A DNA stretch of 64,000 nt from Microbulbifer variabilis ATCC 700307 (GCF_000380565.1 NZ_AQYJ01000023.1:124001-188000); one strand, 5' to 3'. Positions 10,267 through 21,056 are shown, counted from the first letter of the stretch. Program-made: numbers and translations. The notes: generated by a model from the sequence alone, not told the origin.

Positions 10267-11046
10267 GTGTCTGCAAAATCTTTTGGCCTGCCGTTTTTGG
10301 GGCTGTTATTTACTGCTCTGTTGGGGGGCTGTGTAACGACCGGGTTGCCTGAGCGCCAGGAAGTGAACCTGGATAAGGCCCTGGAAACTCACGTGCAGTT
10401 GGGGCTGCGCTATCTGCAAAGCGGTGATAACCGTGAGCTGGCCAGGCGTCATTTCAATAAGGCTCTGGAATTAGGCAGGAAAAACCCACTAGCCCACCAT
10501 GGCCTGGCTTTGTTATATCAGGCAGATGGCGAGCTGAAGGTGGCTGAATCCCACTTCAAGAAAGCCCTGCGTTATGGCGATAACTTTTCGATGGCGCGCA
10601 CCAATTTCGGGGTTTTTCTCTATAAGCAGGAGCGCTACAAAGAGGCGCTGGAGCAGTTTCGCCACGCTTCAAAAGACCTGACCTATAACCGTCGCTTCTT
10701 CGCCCTGGTTAATTATGGCCGCACTGCCAGCCGACTGGGTATGCTGGAGGAGGCTGAACAAGCCTACACTCGCGCTTTGGCCCTGAATGCAAATCTACCT
10801 GTGGCCCAGCTTGAGCTGGCTGAGTTGAAGTTTGAGGCTGGCGATTATGCCGTGGCCAAGCAGTACCTGGATAAATACAGCGAAAATAACCGCCAGACAC
10901 CGCGGTCCCTGTGGCTGGGTATCCGCATCGAAAAGGTGTTTGGGAATCGTGACAAGGAGCTCAGTTACGCGCTTGCCTTGAAGAATTTGTACCCGTACTC
11001 TGCGGAAACACTGAAATATCAGGAGTTGAGTGGTAATGACGGATAG
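10267..11046 (+). CDS. pilF: Type IV pilus biogenesis lipoprotein PilF/PilW
   Basis: A tetratricopeptide lipoprotein that in Pseudomonas directs assembly of the PilQ secretin in the outer membrane. The GTG at 10267 follows ACAGGTGA and gives a 22-residue signal peptide ending LLGGC (lipobox). A TTG at 10204 is also open, but its signal would be too long. About six TPR units follow (for example ALEQFRHASKDL, AEQAYTRALALNANLPVAQL). The 3' end overlaps rodZ by 11 bases, and ispG and hisS follow, the conserved gammaproteobacterial order. Confidence 0.9.
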   Translation: MSAKSFGLPFLGLLFTALLGGCVTTGLPERQEVNLDKALETHVQLGLRYLQSGDNRELARRHFNKALELGRKNPLAHHGLALLYQADGELKVAESHFKKALRYGDNFSMARTNFGVFLYKQERYKEALEQFRHASKDLTYNRRFFALVNYGRTASRLGMLEEAEQAYTRALALNANLPVAQLELAELKFEAGDYAVAKQYLDKYSENNRQTPRSLWLGIRIEKVFGNRDKELSYALALKNLYPYSAETLKYQELSGNDG

Positions 11047-11995
11047 TAGTTCCGCGCACCGCGATAGCGGTGAAGCCGTACCCCCGACACAAACGTCCCC
11101 AGTTTCTCCAGGTAGCATCCTGCGTGCAGCGCGTGAGGATGCTGGCCTGTCCCGTGAAGATTTATCCCGGCGCTTGTGTATTATCGATAACACGGTGGAA
11201 TGGCTGGAAGATGATATTTTCGAGCGTCAGCCCGAGATAGTTTATGCACGTGGCTATATCCGCAATATCTGTAGGGAGCTGGGTGTTCCTTCAGAGCCAG
11301 TACTCACCGCCTATGATTCCGCACGACCTCAGCCGCAAGCACGCAGTGAAGGCCGCCGTATAGAGGTGAAGGCCGATGCCCTGCGTCCTGCCCGTCGAAA
11401 GGGACATGGAGTGTTGGCAATATTGCCTCTGCTTGCTGCCGGGGGCGTCTTTTGGTGGCTCTATGGCGGTCCGGTAAATATTCCCTCTGTACCAATGCCA
11501 GTGGTACTGACGGATGAAGTTTCCCAGGCTCCTGAGGAGATACCAGGGCAAAGTACGGCAATTCTAAAGCAGGAAAACAGTGCAATAGAGCAAGGTGATT
11601 CTACTTTTGTATTACAGGAAAGCCCTGTTGACCTCAATAGCGAGCAGATTGCCGTTGAGGCCCCCACTGTTGCTCTCGCGGCTCAGTCACAGGCGACTTC
11701 TGCTGAGCCCTTATCGGAGCTTCCCGCCGAAGTGGCGCAACTGGATCAGCAACTGCAAGGTGCCTTACGGCTCAGTTTTGATGAGGACTCCTGGATTGAG
11801 GTGAAAGATGCAGGTGGTGTAGTACTCTTAGCCGGAGTGCAGGAAGCGGGCACTTCCAAAGAGCTGGATGGGCGCGCACCTTTTGAGTTGATGCTGGGAA
11901 ATGCCCGCGCGACCAAAGTGGTTTATCGCGAGCAAACGATAAATAGCGACCCTATTGGAAACCGCCGCACTCGACGCCTGATCGTTGGTGATTGA
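11036..11995 (+). CDS. rodZ: RodZ-family cytoskeletal membrane protein
   Basis: RodZ links the MreB cytoskeleton to the cell-wall synthesis machinery. The N-terminus is a Cro/C1-type helix-turn-helix (ILRAAREDAGLSREDLSRRL) that in this family binds MreB. A single membrane span follows near residue 130 (GVLAILPLLAAGGVFWWLYG), then a Gln/Glu-rich linker and a C-terminal beta domain (SWIEVKDAGGVVLLAG). The ATG at 11036, behind AGGAG, was chosen over the GTG six bases earlier. It overlaps pilF, implying coupled translation. Confidence 0.9.
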   Translation: MTDSSSAHRDSGEAVPPTQTSPVSPGSILRAAREDAGLSREDLSRRLCIIDNTVEWLEDDIFERQPEIVYARGYIRNICRELGVPSEPVLTAYDSARPQPQARSEGRRIEVKADALRPARRKGHGVLAILPLLAAGGVFWWLYGGPVNIPSVPMPVVLTDEVSQAPEEIPGQSTAILKQENSAIEQGDSTFVLQESPVDLNSEQIAVEAPTVALAAQSQATSAEPLSELPAEVAQLDQQLQGALRLSFDEDSWIEVKDAGGVVLLAGVQEAGTSKELDGRAPFELMLGNARATKVVYREQTINSDPIGNRRTRRLIVGD

Positions 11996-12010
11996 AGTGA
12001 TTCCCTCAGT

Positions 12011-12053
12011 TTGGGCGCGAATACTGTAGGTTTGCGCCCAATCTCTCTATAAT
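12011..12053 (+). promoter_or_regulatory. Inverted repeat and -10 box between rodZ and ispG
   Basis: TTGGGCGC (12011-12018) pairs with GCGCCCAA (12034-12041), forming a possible rodZ terminator. A perfect TATAAT follows at 12048-12053, 42 bases before the ispG start. No good -35 is seen, so the promoter call is tentative. Confidence 0.45.
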
Positions 12054-12095
12054 CTCCCCTCGATTTTTTAGCAGCAATACTGCCAGGTCAGCCCT

Positions 12096-13208
12096 ATGCA
12101 ATTTGAATCTCCCATTGTTCGCCGCAAGTCGCGCCAGATCATGGTAGGAGACGTACCGGTCGGAGGTGATGCCCCGATATCGGTGCAAAGCATGACCAAT
12201 ACTGAAACCTGTGATGTAGCCGCTACAGTGGGGCAGATCCAACGTTTGCAGAAGGCCGGTGCCGATATTGTGCGGGTATCCGTGCCTAGTATGGAGGCCG
12301 CTGAGGCCTTTGGGGAAATTAAAAAGCAGGCCGATGTACCGCTGGTTGCGGACATTCATTTTGATTACCGCATCGCCCTGCGCGTGGCCGACTTGGGGGT
12401 GGACTGCCTGCGCATTAATCCCGGCAATATCGGCCGAGAGAAGCGTATCCGCGCCGTGGTTGATAAAGCCCGCGATCTGAATATACCGATTCGTATCGGA
12501 GTAAATGCGGGCTCCCTGGAAAAAGATCTGCAGAAAAAATACGGTGAGCCAACGCCTGATGCACTGGTGGAGTCCGCCCTACGCCATGTGGATATCCTTG
12601 ATGGTCTGGACTTCCAGGACTTCAAGGTGAGTGTAAAAGCCTCGGATATCTTTATGGCAACAGCTGCCTATCGCAAACTGGCCGAGCAAATTGAGCAGCC
12701 CTTGCACCTGGGGATCACTGAAGCCGGTGGTCTGCGTGCGGGCACGGTGAAATCTGCGATTGGCCTCGGTGCCCTGTTACTCGATGGTATCGGCGATACG
12801 CTGCGTGTGTCCCTGGCGGCGGACCCTGTTGAAGAGGTCAAAGTGGGCTGGGACCTGCTCAAAAGCCTGCGCTTGCGCAGCAAGGGTATTAACTTCATTG
12901 CTTGTCCCAGTTGTTCGCGCCAGAATTTCGACGTGGTGAAAACCATGAACGAACTGGAGACACGCCTGGAAGATATCACTACACCGCTGGATGTGGCTGT
13001 GATCGGTTGTATCGTCAATGGTCCTGGAGAGGCGAAGGAGGCGGATATCGGCCTTACCGGCGGCACTCCCAGCCATGCTATTTATGTAGACGGTCAGCCG
13101 GATCGCAAATTTAAGAATGAGAACCTGGTGGATGACCTGGAACGCCTGATTCGTGACAAGGCTGCAGCCAAGGCTGAGCGCGAAGCGGATATCATCGCCA
13201 AGGCGTAG
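12096..13208 (+). CDS. ispG: 4-hydroxy-3-methylbut-2-enyl-diphosphate synthase IspG
   Basis: The [4Fe-4S] enzyme of the non-mevalonate pathway that converts MEcPP to HMBPP with two electrons. The 370 residues are the normal length. They start near the family pattern [18 protein letters not shown] and hold [12 protein letters not shown] of the TIM barrel. The late Cys motifs CPSC and [14 protein letters not shown] supply the three cluster Cys and a conserved Glu. hisS lies 57 bases downstream. Confidence 0.97.
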   Translation: MQFESPIVRRKSRQIMVGDVPVGGDAPISVQSMTNTETCDVAATVGQIQRLQKAGADIVRVSVPSMEAAEAFGEIKKQADVPLVADIHFDYRIALRVADLGVDCLRINPGNIGREKRIRAVVDKARDLNIPIRIGVNAGSLEKDLQKKYGEPTPDALVESALRHVDILDGLDFQDFKVSVKASDIFMATAAYRKLAEQIEQPLHLGITEAGGLRAGTVKSAIGLGALLLDGIGDTLRVSLAADPVEEVKVGWDLLKSLRLRSKGINFIACPSCSRQNFDVVKTMNELETRLEDITTPLDVAVIGCIVNGPGEAKEADIGLTGGTPSHAIYVDGQPDRKFKNENLVDDLERLIRDKAAAKAEREADIIAKA

Positions 13209-13265
13209 CGGGCTCCAGCCTGCAAGCACCATCCGAATAGTTGAGTTAAATATTAAGGAACAGCG

Positions 13266-14528
13266 TTGAAACAACTTCGCGCAATTCGAGGCATGAACGA
13301 CCTGCTGCCGGAACAGTCCCCGGTTTGGCAGTATGTGGAAGCCACTCTCAGTGAACTTTTTACCCGCTATGGCTATAACGAGATTCGTACGCCCACGCTG
13401 GAGGCGACCCAGTTATTCAGCCGCGCGGTGGGTGAAGCCACCGATATTGTCGAAAAGGAGATGTACACCTTTGAAGACAAGAGCGGAGACAGCGTTACTT
13501 TGCGCCCTGAAGGTACCGCCGGTACTGTGCGCGCAGCGATTCAGAATAACCTACTGATCCAACCCCAGCGCCTGTGGTACTTTGGTCCCATGTTCCGCTA
13601 TGAGCGCCCACAGAGGGGCCGCCTGCGCCAGTTTCACCAATTTGGTGTGGAAGTGTTCGGTATCGAAGGCCCGGATATCGATGCGGAAATGCTTATTATG
13701 ACTGCGCGCCTGTGGCGCCAGCTGGGTATCAGTGAGCATGTGACCCTGCAACTCAATTCCCTCGGTAATTCAGACAGTCGTGCGGCCTATCGCGATGCAT
13801 TGGTGGCCTATCTCAGCGAGCATCGCGAGCAACTGGATGAAGATAGCCAGCGCCGCCTCGAGCGCAACCCGCTGCGTATTCTCGATAGTAAAAATACGCA
13901 AACTCAGGAACTGCTCGCCGACGCCCCCTGTCTACTGGACTTCCTTGATAAGGAATCTACCGCCCACTTCACCCAGCTGCGCGAGCTACTGGATGCCGCA
14001 GGTGTGAAGTATGAAATCAACTCTAAACTGGTACGCGGTCTCGACTATTACGGTAAAACCGTATTTGAATGGGTGACTGATAGCCTCGGTGCCCAGGGCA
14101 CAGTCTGTGCCGGTGGTCGCTATGATGGTCTAGTAGAGCAGATGGGGGGGAAAGCCACTCCAGCGGTTGGTTTCGGTCTTGGGGCTGAGCGCTTGGTGCT
14201 GATGCTGGAAACCCTCGAAGTTCTGCCGGATAGCCTGGCGCAACAGGTGGATGCCTACCTGGTGGCGGTGGGTGATGTACAATCAGCCGCCTTAGCTGCT
14301 GCAGAGCAGCTACGGGACGAGCTGCCCTGGTTGCGCCTGCAGGCGCACTGCGGTGGCGGAAGCTTTAAGAGCCAAATGAAGAAAGCCGATAAAAGCGGTG
14401 CCGATTATGCACTGATTATTGGCGAGGATGAGGCCGCAAATGGTCAGATAACAGTGAAATACCTCCGTTCTGAGCAGCAACAACAGACCCTCCAGCTGAA
14501 TGAGCTGGCCGCACTGTTACAGGGCTGA
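13266..14528 (+). CDS. hisS: Histidyl-tRNA synthetase
   Basis: A class II aminoacyl-tRNA synthetase that charges tRNA-His; 420 residues, normal length. Class II motif 2 is seen in [20 protein letters not shown], the histidine-specific loop in [15 protein letters not shown], and motif 3 near [14 protein letters not shown]-terminal anticodon-binding domain follows. It starts with TTG behind AAGGAACAGCG. A GC-rich hairpin lies after the stop (14542-14557). Confidence 0.97.
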   Translation: MKQLRAIRGMNDLLPEQSPVWQYVEATLSELFTRYGYNEIRTPTLEATQLFSRAVGEATDIVEKEMYTFEDKSGDSVTLRPEGTAGTVRAAIQNNLLIQPQRLWYFGPMFRYERPQRGRLRQFHQFGVEVFGIEGPDIDAEMLIMTARLWRQLGISEHVTLQLNSLGNSDSRAAYRDALVAYLSEHREQLDEDSQRRLERNPLRILDSKNTQTQELLADAPCLLDFLDKESTAHFTQLRELLDAAGVKYEINSKLVRGLDYYGKTVFEWVTDSLGAQGTVCAGGRYDGLVEQMGGKATPAVGFGLGAERLVLMLETLEVLPDSLAQQVDAYLVAVGDVQSAALAAAEQLRDELPWLRLQAHCGGGSFKSQMKKADKSGADYALIIGEDEAANGQITVKYLRSEQQQQTLQLNELAALLQG

Positions 14529-14541
14529 TCAAAATACTCCG

Positions 14542-14557
14542 GGGGGCGGAGGCCCCC
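14542..14557 (+). terminator. GC hairpin between hisS and yfgM
   Basis: GGGGGC (14542-14547) pairs with the following GCCCCC around a GGAG loop. No T-run follows, so it may stall or stabilise mRNA rather than end transcription. Confidence 0.35.
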
Positions 14558-14598
14558 GTCGGGAAAGTTAGAAAACCACAGGAAAGGCGATTTACCCA

Positions 14599-15312
14599 AT
14601 GTCTGAGCATCTTACCGAACAAGAACAAATAGAAACGCTGAAGCGCTGGTGGGCGGAGAACGGCAGGGGCATTGTTACCGGCGTGGTCCTGGCTCTCGCC
14701 GGCTACTTCGGCTATCAATGGTGGCAGGGTGACCAGCGCGGCAAGGCTGAAGCAGCTTCTGACCTGTATCAAAATTTTGTTGAGGCGGTATCCGCCAATA
14801 ACAATCAGCCGGACAATAAACAGCTGACGACCGCAAAAACACTGGCGGAGCAGCTCAAGAACGAGTTTGGCAGTCGTATTTATGCCAGCCAGGCGTCACT
14901 GCGCTTGGCTGCCATCGCTGCAGATAACAATGATCTGGAAGCAGCTCAGCAACAGTTGCAGTGGGTGATCGATAATACCGAAGAGACTGCCCTGAAGCTG
15001 TTGGCCAAGCGCCGACTTGCCTCGGTAATCGCTGCGCGCGGTCAACCCGATGAGGCTCTGAAGCTGATAGAAGGCTCTGTGCCGCCAGCGTTTGCTGCTC
15101 TCTACTCTGAAACTCGTGGAGATATCCTGAAGCAAAAAGGGGATAATGCCGGTGCGCGTGCAGCGTATGAGAAGGCAATTTCTGAGTTGCTGCCGGAGCA
15201 GGCTGGTAGCACCCAACTGCTTCGCCTCAAGGCTGATAGCTTAGCAGTAGTGAGTGACAAAGCTGTGCAGGAACAGAATCAAAGTGAGCCAGCACCAGAG
15301 GGAGATGAGTAA
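14599..15312 (+). CDS. yfgM: YfgM-type inner-membrane TPR protein
   Basis: A 237-residue protein of the YfgM/TPR_21 family: a short cytoplasmic N-terminus (SEHLTEQEQIETLKRWWAENG), one membrane span (VVLALAGYFGYQWW) and a periplasmic alpha-helical TPR-like domain. In E. coli YfgM partners with PpiD at the SecYEG translocon and helps periplasmic chaperoning. The stop shares one base with the bamB ATG, so the two genes are translationally coupled, as in other gammaproteobacteria. Confidence 0.93.
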   Translation: MSEHLTEQEQIETLKRWWAENGRGIVTGVVLALAGYFGYQWWQGDQRGKAEAASDLYQNFVEAVSANNNQPDNKQLTTAKTLAEQLKNEFGSRIYASQASLRLAAIAADNNDLEAAQQQLQWVIDNTEETALKLLAKRRLASVIAARGQPDEALKLIEGSVPPAFAALYSETRGDILKQKGDNAGARAAYEKAISELLPEQAGSTQLLRLKADSLAVVSDKAVQEQNQSEPAPEGDE

Positions 15313-16475
15313 TGGGATTTCTCAATCGCGCTGTGGGGCGTACAGCTGCAGTAGCCCTGGCAATCGCCCTGGCTGCCTGTGCCTCCAACGATGAAAAGGA
15401 AGATGTCGAGCCGGTTGAGCTGGTGGATATCAATACCAGTGTTGAGCTGCGTGAGGTCTGGTCAGCGAGTATTGGTGATATCGATAAAAAGCGCTATGCC
15501 ATGCTGCAGCCGGGTCTGGCTGATGGCAAATTGGTTGCGGCCAGTAGTGATGGTGAAGTTACCGCATTTGAACGCAGTACCGGCCAGCCTCTGTGGGAAA
15601 CTGACCTGGATATCGAGTTAAGTGGTGGCGTTGGTGTCGGTCTTGGTATTGCGGTTGTAGTGGACTACCGTGGTCGGGCCATAGTGCTCGACCTGAACAA
15701 TGGTGCAAAGTTGTGGAATTACCAGGTCTCTGGAGAAGTGGTTTCTGCCCCTGCGGTCGGTTCCGGGGTTGTGGTTCTGCAAACTGTCGACGGCAAGCTG
15801 GTTGGCCTGGATGCAGGTACCGGTGAAGAGCTCTGGAGTCATAATACCACCCTGCCAGTATTAACTCTGCGCGGCACTGCGGCTCCCGTCATCAGCGGTG
15901 GCTTGGTGCTCGCTGGTCTGGACAACGGTAAACTGATCGCCCTGGATGCCCGGGATGGCACTCCCCGCTGGGAACAGCGAGTTGCTATACCCCAGGGCTC
16001 CGCCGAGTTGGAGCGAGTTGTGGATATCGATGGCTCTCCGGTTGTGCGGGGTGATCTGGTATTTGCGGCGAGTTATCAGGGCAGGGTTGTTGCCCTGTCC
16101 AAAGATGGCGGCCGGGGCTTGTGGGCCCGCGACGCCTCCACACATCATGCGGTAGCGGTTGGTGGTGGCCATGTCTACCTTAGCAGTGTCTCTGGTAGTG
16201 TGTACGCCTACAATGTGGGCAATGGCCAGATTGTCTGGACGAACAATGAGTTGTTGCGCCGAGAGCTTAGCGGCCCGGCTTATTTCCAGGGTGTCGTTGT
16301 TATCGGTGACTTGGAAGGTTACCTACATGTTCTCGATCCAAACACTGGACAGTTTATTGGCCGTGAGCAGGTAGATGGCGATGCGATTCGTATCCCCATG
16401 CTGGTGGATGGTGATCTGTTGTTTGTCCTTTCGGATGACGGTGAGCTGGTTGCCCTGCGCCTAGCTCAGGACTAA
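15312..16475 (+). CDS. bamB: Outer-membrane assembly lipoprotein BamB
   Basis: A BAM-complex lipoprotein that helps insert beta-barrel proteins. The signal peptide ends in the lipobox LAAC. The rest is an eight-bladed propeller of PQQ-like repeats, visible as recurring LWE, LWNYQV, LWSHNT and RWEQRV strands after Gly-rich turns. Length (387) is normal. It follows yfgM with a one-base overlap and precedes der. Confidence 0.96.
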   Translation: MGFLNRAVGRTAAVALAIALAACASNDEKEDVEPVELVDINTSVELREVWSASIGDIDKKRYAMLQPGLADGKLVAASSDGEVTAFERSTGQPLWETDLDIELSGGVGVGLGIAVVVDYRGRAIVLDLNNGAKLWNYQVSGEVVSAPAVGSGVVVLQTVDGKLVGLDAGTGEELWSHNTTLPVLTLRGTAAPVISGGLVLAGLDNGKLIALDARDGTPRWEQRVAIPQGSAELERVVDIDGSPVVRGDLVFAASYQGRVVALSKDGGRGLWARDASTHHAVAVGGGHVYLSSVSGSVYAYNVGNGQIVWTNNELLRRELSGPAYFQGVVVIGDLEGYLHVLDPNTGQFIGREQVDGDAIRIPMLVDGDLLFVLSDDGELVALRLAQD

Positions 16476-16560
16476 AAAACCTCAATATTGATGGTGGACA
16501 ACTGTCTACCACTGGGCCTCGGGCCCGCAAAAGGAGCCTGCTTAGCAGGTGAATTGAAAT

Positions 16561-16588
16561 CGCCCGCCTCGAGCGGGCGTTTGTATTT
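16561..16588 (+). terminator. Rho-independent terminator after bamB
   Basis: CGCCCGC (16561-16567) pairs perfectly with GCGGGCG (16573-16579) around CTCGA, followed by TTTGTATTT. Confidence 0.8.
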
Positions 16589-16616
16589 ATTTATTAGGCT
16601 AAAAGCCAGAATTTGT

Positions 16617-18011
16617 ATGCTGCCAGTAATCGCCCTGGTCGGGCGCCCCAATGTGGGCAAATCCACCCTGTTTAATCGTCTTACCAGGAGCCGTGACGCC
16701 TTGGTGGCCAACTATGCAGGTCTTACCCGTGACCGCAAATATGGTGAGGCGGAGATCGACGGGCGCAAAGTACTCCTGGTTGATACCGGTGGTATTAGCG
16801 GCGGGGAGGAAGGTATTGATGCTGCCATGGCGCAGCAATCTATGCAGGCTATAGAAGAGTCGGATATTGTCCTGTTCCTGGTGGACAGTCGTGCCGGGCT
16901 CACCCCTGCAGACCAAATGATCGCCGAGCGACTGCGTACTCGCTCCAAGCCCACTTTTCTTGTGGCCAACAAGGTTGATGGGGTCAACCCGGATATTGCC
17001 TTGGCTCCGTTCTATGAGCTGGGTATCGGTGAGCTGTTCCCAACTACTGCAACACAGGGGCGTGGCGTTCGCTCATTGATGCAAAGAGTGGTGGAAGATC
17101 TACCTGAGGTGATAGAACCCGAAGAGGTTGATGAGGCCACCGGGATCAAGATTGCTATCGTCGGCCGACCCAATGTGGGCAAATCGACCTTGGTCAATCG
17201 ACTATTAGGCGAGGATCGTGTCGTTGTTTATGACCAGCCGGGAACCACCCGCGATAGTGTCTATATCAATTATGAGCGTGACGAGAAACCTTACACCTTG
17301 ATCGATACTGCGGGAATCCGCCGGCGCAAGAACATTAAGGAATCGGTAGAGAAGTTCTCTATCGTAAAAACCTTGCAAGCGGTGGAAGATGCCAATGTGG
17401 TGGTTCTGGTGATTGATGCCCGTGAGGGCCTGGTGGATCAGGATATGCACCTTATGGGTAGTGTGATCCAGGCTGGGCGTGCCTTGGTTGTGGCTCTGAA
17501 CAAGTGGGACGGCTTGGAAACGGATCATCGTGAATACGTGAAAGCAGAGCTGGAGCGCCGCTTGCGCTTTGTTGATTTCGCCGATGTGCATTTTATTTCT
17601 GCATTGCATGGCACAGGTGTCGGTCATTTGTACGACTCTATCGAATCGGCCTATCAGAGTGCTACAGACAAACTCTCTACTAACCATTTGACTCGTATTC
17701 TCCAATGGGCAGTAAGTGAGCACCAACCACCATTGGTGCATGGCCACCGTATCAAACTGCGTTACGCGCACGCAGGTGGACAGAATCCGCCGGTGATTGT
17801 GATCCATGGCAACCAGACAGAGCAGGTACCGGCCCACTATGTGCGCTATTTGGAGAAGACCTTTCGCAAAGCCCTGGACCTGCAAGGGACTCCGGTGAAG
17901 ATTGAGTTTCGTACCAGCGCCAACCCCTATGCCGATAAGAAAAACAAGCTGACGGACCGGCAGAAGGCTAAGAAGCGCCGTCTGATGAAGTTTGTGAAAA
18001 AGAAAAAGTAA
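16617..18011 (+). CDS. der: Ribosome-assembly GTPase Der (EngA)
   Basis: A GTPase with two tandem G domains needed for 50S subunit maturation. GRPNVGKST occurs twice, near residues 9 and 180, each with matching DTGG/DTAG and NKVD/NKWD motifs. A C-terminal KH-like domain and a Lys-rich tail follow. I chose the ATG at 16617 because the family begins [16 protein letters not shown]; an earlier in-frame ATG at 16488 lies before the bamB terminator and would add 43 unrelated residues. Confidence 0.96.
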   Translation: MLPVIALVGRPNVGKSTLFNRLTRSRDALVANYAGLTRDRKYGEAEIDGRKVLLVDTGGISGGEEGIDAAMAQQSMQAIEESDIVLFLVDSRAGLTPADQMIAERLRTRSKPTFLVANKVDGVNPDIALAPFYELGIGELFPTTATQGRGVRSLMQRVVEDLPEVIEPEEVDEATGIKIAIVGRPNVGKSTLVNRLLGEDRVVVYDQPGTTRDSVYINYERDEKPYTLIDTAGIRRRKNIKESVEKFSIVKTLQAVEDANVVVLVIDAREGLVDQDMHLMGSVIQAGRALVVALNKWDGLETDHREYVKAELERRLRFVDFADVHFISALHGTGVGHLYDSIESAYQSATDKLSTNHLTRILQWAVSEHQPPLVHGHRIKLRYAHAGGQNPPVIVIHGNQTEQVPAHYVRYLEKTFRKALDLQGTPVKIEFRTSANPYADKKNKLTDRQKAKKRRLMKFVKKKK

Positions 18012-18044
18012 GGCTTCTAGCGCCAGTCAATCCAAGTGTCGCAA

Positions 18045-18080
18045 ATCCCCTCATAGTGTTGCACTTTGAGGGGATAATTA
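18045..18080 (+). terminator. Terminator-like hairpin after der
   Basis: ATCCCCTCA (18045-18053) pairs with TGAGGGGAT (18067-18075) and is followed by AATTA. The T content after the stem is modest. Confidence 0.6.
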
Positions 18081-18150
18081 CGGGTTAATATCCTAAGCAG
18101 TTGATTCCCATTGCAATGGGAATCGGGCAAGACACCATAAGGAGATGGCG

Positions 18151-19614
18151 ATGCTGGAGCTGAACAACCCTGCGCTGCTGCGCACCCAGTCTTACATCAA
18201 TGGCCAGTGGATCGATGCCGATTCCGGTGCAACTTTTGATGTCATAGATCCGGCTACTGGCAAAGTTGTTGCCAGCATTGCCGACCTTGGGGGAAACGAA
18301 ACACGTCGTGCCATTGAGGCTGCCGCTGCCGCGTGGCCGGCCTGGATGGGAACACCGGTCAAAGAGCGTGCCAGGATACTGCGTCGCTGGTATGACTTGG
18401 TTATTGCCAATACCGAAGATTTAGCCAAAATACTGACTGCCGAACAGGGGAAGCCCCTTTCCGAGTCATGCACTGAAATTGTCTACGGTGCCAACTATAT
18501 CGAATGGTTTTCCGAAGAGGCTAAGCGTGTTTATGGTGATGTGATAGCACCGCCTGCCAGCGACCGCCGTATAGCAGTAATCAAGCAGCCGGTGGGTGTT
18601 ACCTGTTCCATCACTCCCTGGAATTTCCCTAGTGCCATGATTGCCCGCAAGATGGCCCCTGCTTTGGCCGCTGGTTGCCCCTTTATTGCCAAGCCTGCTC
18701 AAGAGACCCCGCTCTCCGCACTGTCCCTGGCTGTGTTGGCTGAGGAGGCAGGTATTCCCGCCGGTATCTTTAATATCGTCGCTGGACAGAATGCACCGGC
18801 TATCGGTGCCGAGATGACTTCGAATCCCCTGGTGCGCAAGTTCACTTTTACCGGTTCAACCGCTGTAGGCAAGCTGTTACAGGCCCAATGTGCCCAGACC
18901 ATGAAGAAAACCTCCATGGAGTTAGGCGGTAACGCGCCCTTTATTGTTTTTGACGATGCGGATCTGGATGAGGCGGTAAAAGGAGCCATCATCTGTAAAT
19001 ACCGCAATGCGGGCCAGACCTGCGTCTGTGCCAACCGGATTTTTGTGCAGGAGGGGGTTTATGAAGCGTTTTCACACAAGTTTATTGAAGCGGTCAATAA
19101 GCTAACCCTGGGCAACGGCGTAGATGACAAAACCGATGTTGGGCCCATGATTACTACCAAGGCCGTTAAAAAAGTAGAGTCTCTGGTGGAGGATGCCCTG
19201 CAGAAAGGTGCGCAGACCCTGGTTGCCGGAGGGCCCAGTCCTATAGGAGATCACTTCTATTCCCCTATGGTACTTGGTAATGCCACGGATCAGATGCATC
19301 TATTTAAAGAGGAGATTTTTGGGCCTGTCGCGGCCTTGTATAAGTTCTCCACCGAGGAAGAGGTTGTGAGGATGGCCAACGATACTGAATTCGGCTTGGC
19401 CTCCTACTTTTACTCCAGGGATATTGGCCGTGTTTGTCGCGTATCTGAAGCCCTTGAATACGGCATGGTGGGCGTTAACGAGGGCATAATTTCCAATGAG
19501 ATGGCACCGTTTGGTGGAGTGAAGGAATCTGGCCAGGGACGAGAGGGGTCCAAATACGGTATTGAGGACTACCTGGAGGTAAAGTACTTGTGCATTGGCG
19601 GCATTGATAAATAA
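18151..19614 (+). CDS. gabD: NAD(P)-dependent succinate-semialdehyde dehydrogenase
   Basis: An aldehyde dehydrogenase of the GabD type that oxidises succinate semialdehyde to succinate, the last step of GABA breakdown. Family marks: ITPWNFPSAMIARK (cofactor site), FTGSTAVGK, ELGGNAPFIVFDDADLD with the general-base Glu, and GQTCVCANR with the catalytic Cys. The ATG at 18151 has AAGGAG six bases upstream; the ATG at 18145 abuts that box. No GABA transaminase is nearby, so it may act on related semialdehydes. Confidence 0.9.
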   Translation: MLELNNPALLRTQSYINGQWIDADSGATFDVIDPATGKVVASIADLGGNETRRAIEAAAAAWPAWMGTPVKERARILRRWYDLVIANTEDLAKILTAEQGKPLSESCTEIVYGANYIEWFSEEAKRVYGDVIAPPASDRRIAVIKQPVGVTCSITPWNFPSAMIARKMAPALAAGCPFIAKPAQETPLSALSLAVLAEEAGIPAGIFNIVAGQNAPAIGAEMTSNPLVRKFTFTGSTAVGKLLQAQCAQTMKKTSMELGGNAPFIVFDDADLDEAVKGAIICKYRNAGQTCVCANRIFVQEGVYEAFSHKFIEAVNKLTLGNGVDDKTDVGPMITTKAVKKVESLVEDALQKGAQTLVAGGPSPIGDHFYSPMVLGNATDQMHLFKEEIFGPVAALYKFSTEEEVVRMANDTEFGLASYFYSRDIGRVCRVSEALEYGMVGVNEGIISNEMAPFGGVKESGQGREGSKYGIEDYLEVKYLCIGGIDK

Positions 19615-19669
19615 AAAAACAGCAACTGGTTTAAAATGTCCGGCTCATTAATGGTTACTTGGAATTTCC

Positions 19670-20359
19670 ATGGTTGTTGAGCCTATAGGGCGTGTGCATT
19701 CCTGCTTTGGTGAGAAATTTGGTGTGCCCCGGCAGCCAATGCTTGCCGACGCCAGTCGTGCAAGTATTGAACTATTATCACCATTGAATGTAGCGGATGC
19801 GGTAGCGGGTCTGGAGGAGAATAGCCATATATGGGTGGTATTTCTGTTTCACCAGGCAGCTGGGCAGTGGTCTGCCAAAGTACGTCCCCCGCGATTGGGT
19901 GGTAATAAAAAGCTCGGCGTACTCGCTACCCGCTCACCATTTAGGCCAAACAATATTGGCCTTTCTGTAGTCCGTTTGGTAGAAGTGCGAACCTCACCAA
20001 AAGTTGAATTGGTTGTTGCTGGGGCTGACCTGGTAGATGGCACCCCGGTATTGGATATCAAGCCCTATGTGCCCTATGCCGATGCATTACCATCCGCAGA
20101 GAGTGCTTTTGCCGGTGCCGCTCCTGAATTGACCCCTGTGTTTATCCCCGAGGAGATTCTGCACCAGGCAAGGGAGTTCTGCGATGACTGGGGAACAGAT
20201 TTACCACGGTTAATTGAACAAGTACTGGCCCAAGACCCCAGGCCTGCTTATCAGCGGACAGATCCTAAGCGTGTCTATGGGATGAAGCTGTGTGGTTTTA
20301 ATCTTTGCTGGCGCTATACCGGGAAGGGAATAGAAGTGGTCTCCTTAGTTGCTCTGTAA
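19670..20359 (+). CDS. trmO: tRNA (N6-threonylcarbamoyladenosine-37-N6)-methyltransferase TrmO
   Basis: A 229-residue TsaA/TrmO-family protein that methylates t6A37 of tRNA-Thr using SAM and a beta-barrel fold. Seen: an EPIGRVHS start, KFGVPRQP, IWVVFLFHQA, KVRPPRLGG and LATRSPFRPNNIGLS, all typical of TrmO, plus a C-terminal ERTDPKR-like block (QRTDPKRVYG). It starts with ATG 55 bases after gabD. Confidence 0.93.
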   Translation: MVVEPIGRVHSCFGEKFGVPRQPMLADASRASIELLSPLNVADAVAGLEENSHIWVVFLFHQAAGQWSAKVRPPRLGGNKKLGVLATRSPFRPNNIGLSVVRLVEVRTSPKVELVVAGADLVDGTPVLDIKPYVPYADALPSAESAFAGAAPELTPVFIPEEILHQAREFCDDWGTDLPRLIEQVLAQDPRPAYQRTDPKRVYGMKLCGFNLCWRYTGKGIEVVSLVAL

Positions 20360-21056
20360 GATGCCTTAAATTTTCTATCTTAGGGTGTCCCTATATGTCT
20401 GGTAAAAACAGGATATCCACTTTCAGCTATTTCAATGTAGCTGCTAGCGTTGGAGTCTAATATAAGTCCAATACATGAGTAATACTATGCGGAATCAATT
20501 TTACTTGGAGATAATTTGAGGGTGATTTTTAGGTTAACTTGAAAATAGGGCCTGAATGTTTGCAATCGTTTTCTAAAATTAGGTGCACAATTTTTAAAGG
20601 CGCTTAAAAGAGTTCTTCGCGGTTTGAGTAAATAGCTTTCTAGGCGATTGTGGCAATAGTGAAATTATAACCGTAGCGGAAAATATAAATATTTATAAGG
20701 TTCTGCCTGGGAGTTTTTTCTTTTAGGTAAATGTTTACCTATATGCTAATGGCTTGATTGTTTGGGTGAGGCCTGCGTGTGATTTACTTAAATTATTTAT
20801 TTTTTATCCCTTATAGAAAAGGGGTGTTCTTAAAAATTACTTTACACGAAAAAAATGCTAAAAAAATCATATGTAATAAGTCAACTCATGATGTGACTGT
20901 TCGGACATGCTTTTTTCAAGTGTATCCAAAAGCATGTCGTTGGATTTCTCTGGTTACCTTTGAAGTAGTAATATGTCACGTATTTTCAGGGAAATTGCAA
21001 TTTCCTCTTTACTATAACCACATAAGAATAGCGCTCATTGATTTAGAGGGTACCCC
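20360..21056. other. 697-base AT-rich non-coding stretch
   Basis: Clearly richer in A+T than the genes on either side. One ORF of 125 codons (20779-21156) overlaps the next gene and has no family likeness, so it was not called. The gap probably holds the promoter of the metallo-beta-lactamase-fold gene; no clear box pair stands out. Confidence 0.45.
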